From assembly GCA_002371295.1 (NCBI GenBank), contig DFGZ01000070.1, forward strand, positions 1 to 16,052: a stretch of 16,052 nucleotides of DNA, read 5' to 3'. A program made the translations under genes and the position numbers. Below the pieces are notes generated by a model. That model saw only the letters and a program-made list of their open reading frames with translations. It searched no databases and was not told the origin of the DNA. The stretch comes from Oribacterium sp. UBA3737. Its GTDB lineage: Bacteria > Bacillota_A > Clostridia > Lachnospirales > Lachnospiraceae. Within the stretch, counting starts at the first letter, position 1. Every line of letters starts with the position of its first letter. Below, in pieces: positions 14,013 through 16,052 of this stretch.

Positions 14013-14018
14013 TATAAT
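14013..14018 (+). promoter_or_regulatory. Probable -10 box for metN
   Basis: TATAAT is perfect, but the expected -35 position (13990-13995) reads AACATA and is poor, so an activator may be needed. A second possible promoter, TTGCTT (13945-13950) with TATATA (13967-13972), 16 bases apart, lies upstream. Confidence 0.4.
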
Positions 14019-14037
14019 ATTTCACGGTGCTAATATC

Positions 14038-14053
14038 GTTTCAAGCTTGAAAC
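14038..14053. promoter_or_regulatory. Perfect 16-bp palindrome in front of metN
   Basis: GTTTCAAGCTTGAAAC reads the same on both strands. It lies between the best -10 box and the metN ribosome site, the usual place for a repressor operator. It has no loop, so it is more likely a protein site than an RNA hairpin. Confidence 0.65.
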
Positions 14054-14085
14054 AGCTAAAAGCTTTAAAGAAACAGGAGCATGAA

Positions 14086-15132
14086 GTGATTGAATTAACA
14101 AATATAGTAAAAACCTTTCAGGCCGGTTCCAAACAGGTGGATGCACTGAGAGATGTATCTCTTTCCATCAATGACGGAGAGATTTTCGGAATCATAGGTT
14201 TCTCCGGCGCCGGAAAATCCACACTGGTTCGATGTATAAACTTACTTGGACGCCCGACATCGGGAAGTGTGAAAATCGACGGAGTTGACCTTATCGGACT
14301 TTCTCCAAAGGAACTCCGGGAAGAACGAAAGAAAATCGGAATGATCTTCCAGCATTTCAATCTCATGCCATCCAGAACAGTTTTCGGAAATGTTGCATTC
14401 CCGCTTAAGGGAAGCGGCCTTTCAAAGGAGGAGATAAAGCAAAAGGTCAGAAAGCTGCTTTCTCTTGTAGATCTTTCGGATAAGGAGAATGCCTATCCCT
14501 CGGAGCTTTCGGGAGGTCAGAAGCAGAGAGTTGCCATCGCAAGAGCCCTGGCAAATGACCCGAAGATCCTGCTTTCCGATGAAGCAACCTCAGCTCTGGA
14601 TCCCCAGACTACGGGAGCCATACTTCAGCTTTTGAAAAAACTGAACAGAGAGCTGGGAATCACCATAGTTGTTATCACCCACGAGATGGAAGTCATAAAA
14701 GAGATATGCAGCAGAGTTGCAGTCATGGAGGATGGCGCTGTTGTTGAGCTCGGAGATGTATTTGAAGTCTTTGCAAATCCAAAGCATTCTCTTACAAAGA
14801 ATTTCATCAGAACCACATCAAATCTTTCAAAGATTGATCAGATGGTGGCTGACGGAGTCCCCGGAGTGACACCCGAAAAGGGTGAAGTTCTTGCAAAGCT
14901 TTCTTACCGTCAGAAGGATGTATCAGAACCTCTGATATCAACAACTGTAAAGGAGTTCGATCTGGATATCAATATCATCCTTGCAGATGTAGAGATAGTC
15001 GGAGGAGCTCCAATTGGCGGAACAGTAGTAATTCTTCATGGAGACTCAGACCGTATAGATGAAGCTGTTAAATATCTGAGAGGCAAAAATGTCGGAGTGG
15101 AGGTGATCAAAGATGCAAGAAATCCTTACTGA
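14086..15132 (+). CDS. metN: Methionine ABC importer ATP-binding protein
   Basis: A 348-residue ATPase powering methionine (and analogue) import with MetI and MetQ. Motifs, numbered from the GTG start: Walker A GFSGAGKST (38-46), Q-loop IFQHFNL with Gln89, the MetN-typical SRTVFGNVA (96-104), signature LSGGQKQR (141-148), Walker B ILLSDEATSALDP (161-173) and H-loop His199. The last 80 residues form a NIL/ACT-like domain, which in MetN binds methionine and inhibits transport. Start choice: the frame is open back to a TTG at 14047, but AGGAG (14075-14079) sits six bases before GTG 14086, and translation from there gives MIELTNI, aligning with other MetN N-termini. An ATG at 14081 is out of frame. 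It overlaps metI by 20 bases. Confidence 0.95.
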   Translation: MIELTNIVKTFQAGSKQVDALRDVSLSINDGEIFGIIGFSGAGKSTLVRCINLLGRPTSGSVKIDGVDLIGLSPKELREERKKIGMIFQHFNLMPSRTVFGNVAFPLKGSGLSKEEIKQKVRKLLSLVDLSDKENAYPSELSGGQKQRVAIARALANDPKILLSDEATSALDPQTTGAILQLLKKLNRELGITIVVITHEMEVIKEICSRVAVMEDGAVVELGDVFEVFANPKHSLTKNFIRTTSNLSKIDQMVADGVPGVTPEKGEVLAKLSYRQKDVSEPLISTTVKEFDLDINIILADVEIVGGAPIGGTVVILHGDSDRIDEAVKYLRGKNVGVEVIKDARNPY

Positions 15133-15793
15133 TATATTTCCAAATCTTATCAGCAAATGGCCGGATTTTATCGGGTCCATTCATGATACCTTCATCATGG
15201 TCATCTGGGCCGGTGGAATAGGCTTTGTATTCGGACTCACCTTCGGGATCATCCTTACAGTCACAAAGCCCGGAGGTATACTTGAGAACAGACCGCTTTT
15301 TCAGTTTCTTGACAAGATAACCAATCTGTTCAGGTCCATCCCTTTCATCATACTGCTTACAGCGGTCATGCCTCTTACGAGACTCATCATGGGAACTGCC
15401 ATAGGTGTTCCCGGAGCCATCGTACCTCTCGTTTTAGGATCTGTTCCTTTCTTCACGAGACAGGTGCAGTCAGCATTGGCACAGACAGATGAAGGCCTTA
15501 TAGAAGCTGCCGAATCCATGGGATCAAGTCCCTGGGAGATCATCACAAGAGTTTATCTAAGAGAAAGCATCGGTCCTCTTGCCAGGGCAACCACCATCAC
15601 AGCCATCAGTCTTCTGGGACTTACAGCCATGGCAGGTGCTGTAGGAGCGGGCGGTCTCGGAGATTTCGCCATCCGTTACGGACATGACAGAAACATGCAG
15701 GATATTACATGGGCCACAGTCATAGTACTTGTAGCAGCAGTCAGCATTGTTCAGATAACAGGTGACACGATAGCAAAGAAGAATTCGCACTGA
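15113..15793 (+). CDS. metI: Methionine ABC importer permease
   Basis: A 226-residue inner-membrane permease with about five helices, the normal size for MetI. It shows the family's N-terminal TFIMVIWAGGIGFVFGL segment and RSIPFIILL, and the coupling loop EAAESMGSSPWEIITRVYLRE (about residues 129-149) that docks on MetN. The start codon lies inside the 3' end of metN and is preceded by GGAGGTGATC, an almost complete complement of the 16S rRNA tail, so translation should be strong despite the overlap. Confidence 0.95.
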   Translation: MQEILTDIFPNLISKWPDFIGSIHDTFIMVIWAGGIGFVFGLTFGIILTVTKPGGILENRPLFQFLDKITNLFRSIPFIILLTAVMPLTRLIMGTAIGVPGAIVPLVLGSVPFFTRQVQSALAQTDEGLIEAAESMGSSPWEIITRVYLRESIGPLARATTITAISLLGLTAMAGAVGAGGLGDFAIRYGHDRNMQDITWATVIVLVAAVSIVQITGDTIAKKNSH

Positions 15794-15966
15794 GAACTTA
15801 ATACAGTTCAGTGATTCTGTCCTTAGTTGCAAGACCTGTTTAAGTCTGTAACCCATTAACATACAAAATGAAATAAAAAATAACTGAATAGTGTACGGAG
15901 TATATTCGGTGAATATTAAGACAAGTGCTTTTTTCACCAGATAATAAATTAAGAGGAGAAGAGATT
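15794..15966 (+). other. Spacer between metI and metQ
   Basis: A 173-base AT-rich gap without a gene or clear terminator. TTAACA-N17-AATAAC near 15857-15885 could be a weak separate promoter for metQ, which would let the binding protein be made in excess. AGGAG precedes the metQ ATG. Confidence 0.35.
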
Positions 15967-16052
15967 ATGAAGAAGTCAATTTACTTAGCACTACTGGCAG
16001 CAACGGTTCTTGCAGGATGCGGATCATCTGAGACACCGGCAGCAAAGGCTGC
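15967..16052 (+). CDS. metQ: Methionine ABC importer binding lipoprotein (5' end only)
   Basis: Only the first 28 codons are in the window. They encode a lipoprotein signal peptide: MKKS, a hydrophobic core and the lipobox LAGC (Cys18), then a Ser/Ala/Pro-rich spacer. The identity rests on position directly after metN and metI, since the binding domain is outside the window. The AAGAGGAGAA ribosome site is good. Confidence 0.82.
   Translation, partial: MKKSIYLALLAATVLAGCGSSETPAAKA

Noticed and set aside
13990..14060. Possible SAM-I (S-box) riboswitch before metN, suggested by GGTGCTAAT at 14026-14034
   Set aside because: The other conserved blocks of the S-box (the ATCAAGAG-type start, GATGAAACC and CGGCAACC segments, and closing stem) could not be found in order upstream, and no terminator follows it.
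14047..14085. Longer metN beginning at TTG 14047
   Set aside because: It lacks a ribosome site, starts inside the 16-bp palindrome, and the GTG at 14086 has AGGAG six bases upstream and gives the standard MetN N-terminus.

Overview
The window looks like a chromosomal segment of a low-to-mid-GC Gram-positive anaerobe of the Clostridia, most plausibly a Lachnospiraceae relative. The reasons are AGGAGG-type ribosome binding sites before most genes, a fused EIICBA glucose PTS permease with a GlcT/LicT-type antiterminator, lipoprotein solute-binding proteins, and a Tat/lipoprotein flavoprotein reductase of the kind common in gut and rumen clostridia. The genus is an inference; there is no rRNA or other phylogenetic marker here.

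Layout, left to right. (1) 1-2694: the 3' end of a tripartite tricarboxylate transporter operon, tctC (partial), tctB, tctA, closed by an intrinsic terminator. (2) 2813-3421: a lone NUDIX hydrolase of the ADP-ribose pyrophosphatase type, convergent with (3) 3504-4439, a LysR-family regulator. The regulator is divergent from (4) 4765-6855, a predicted exported, covalently flavinylated FAD-dependent reductase; the two share a 325-bp control region. (5) 7161-8194: an AT-rich two-gene cassette with a 20-bp perfect operator palindrome, which resembles an MqsR/MqsA-like toxin-antitoxin pair. (6) 8250-8447: a good sigma-A promoter followed by a terminator with no convincing gene between them, a candidate small RNA. 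(7) 8448-11961, minus strand: ptsG (glucose EIICBA) and downstream glcT (antiterminator). The ptsG leader has a strong promoter, a RAT-like element that overlaps a terminator, a second terminator and two further large hairpins. (8) 12198-13872: a lipoprotein with an LprI-like domain and a hotdog-fold thioesterase, with their own promoter and terminator. (9) 14086-16052: metN, metI and the start of metQ, a methionine ABC importer running off the right edge.

How they work together. The window is dominated by nutrient uptake: carboxylates (Tct), glucose (PtsG) and methionine (MetNIQ). The glucose module is a self-contained feedback circuit: PtsG imports and phosphorylates glucose, and GlcT, a CAT-PRD1-PRD2 protein presumably controlled by PtsG phosphorylation, should bind the leader RNA and prevent terminator 1 from forming. 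The LysR gene and the flavoprotein reductase form a regulator-target pair, probably for use of an external electron acceptor that is not simply fumarate. The toxin-antitoxin-like pair is the most obviously acquired part.

The best candidates for something not routinely described are the layered ptsG leader (RAT plus two terminators plus two long hairpins), the candidate small RNA beside glcT, the reductase with substituted fumarate-site arginines, and the divergent toxin-antitoxin pair. No IS element, CRISPR array, rRNA or tRNA was recognised.
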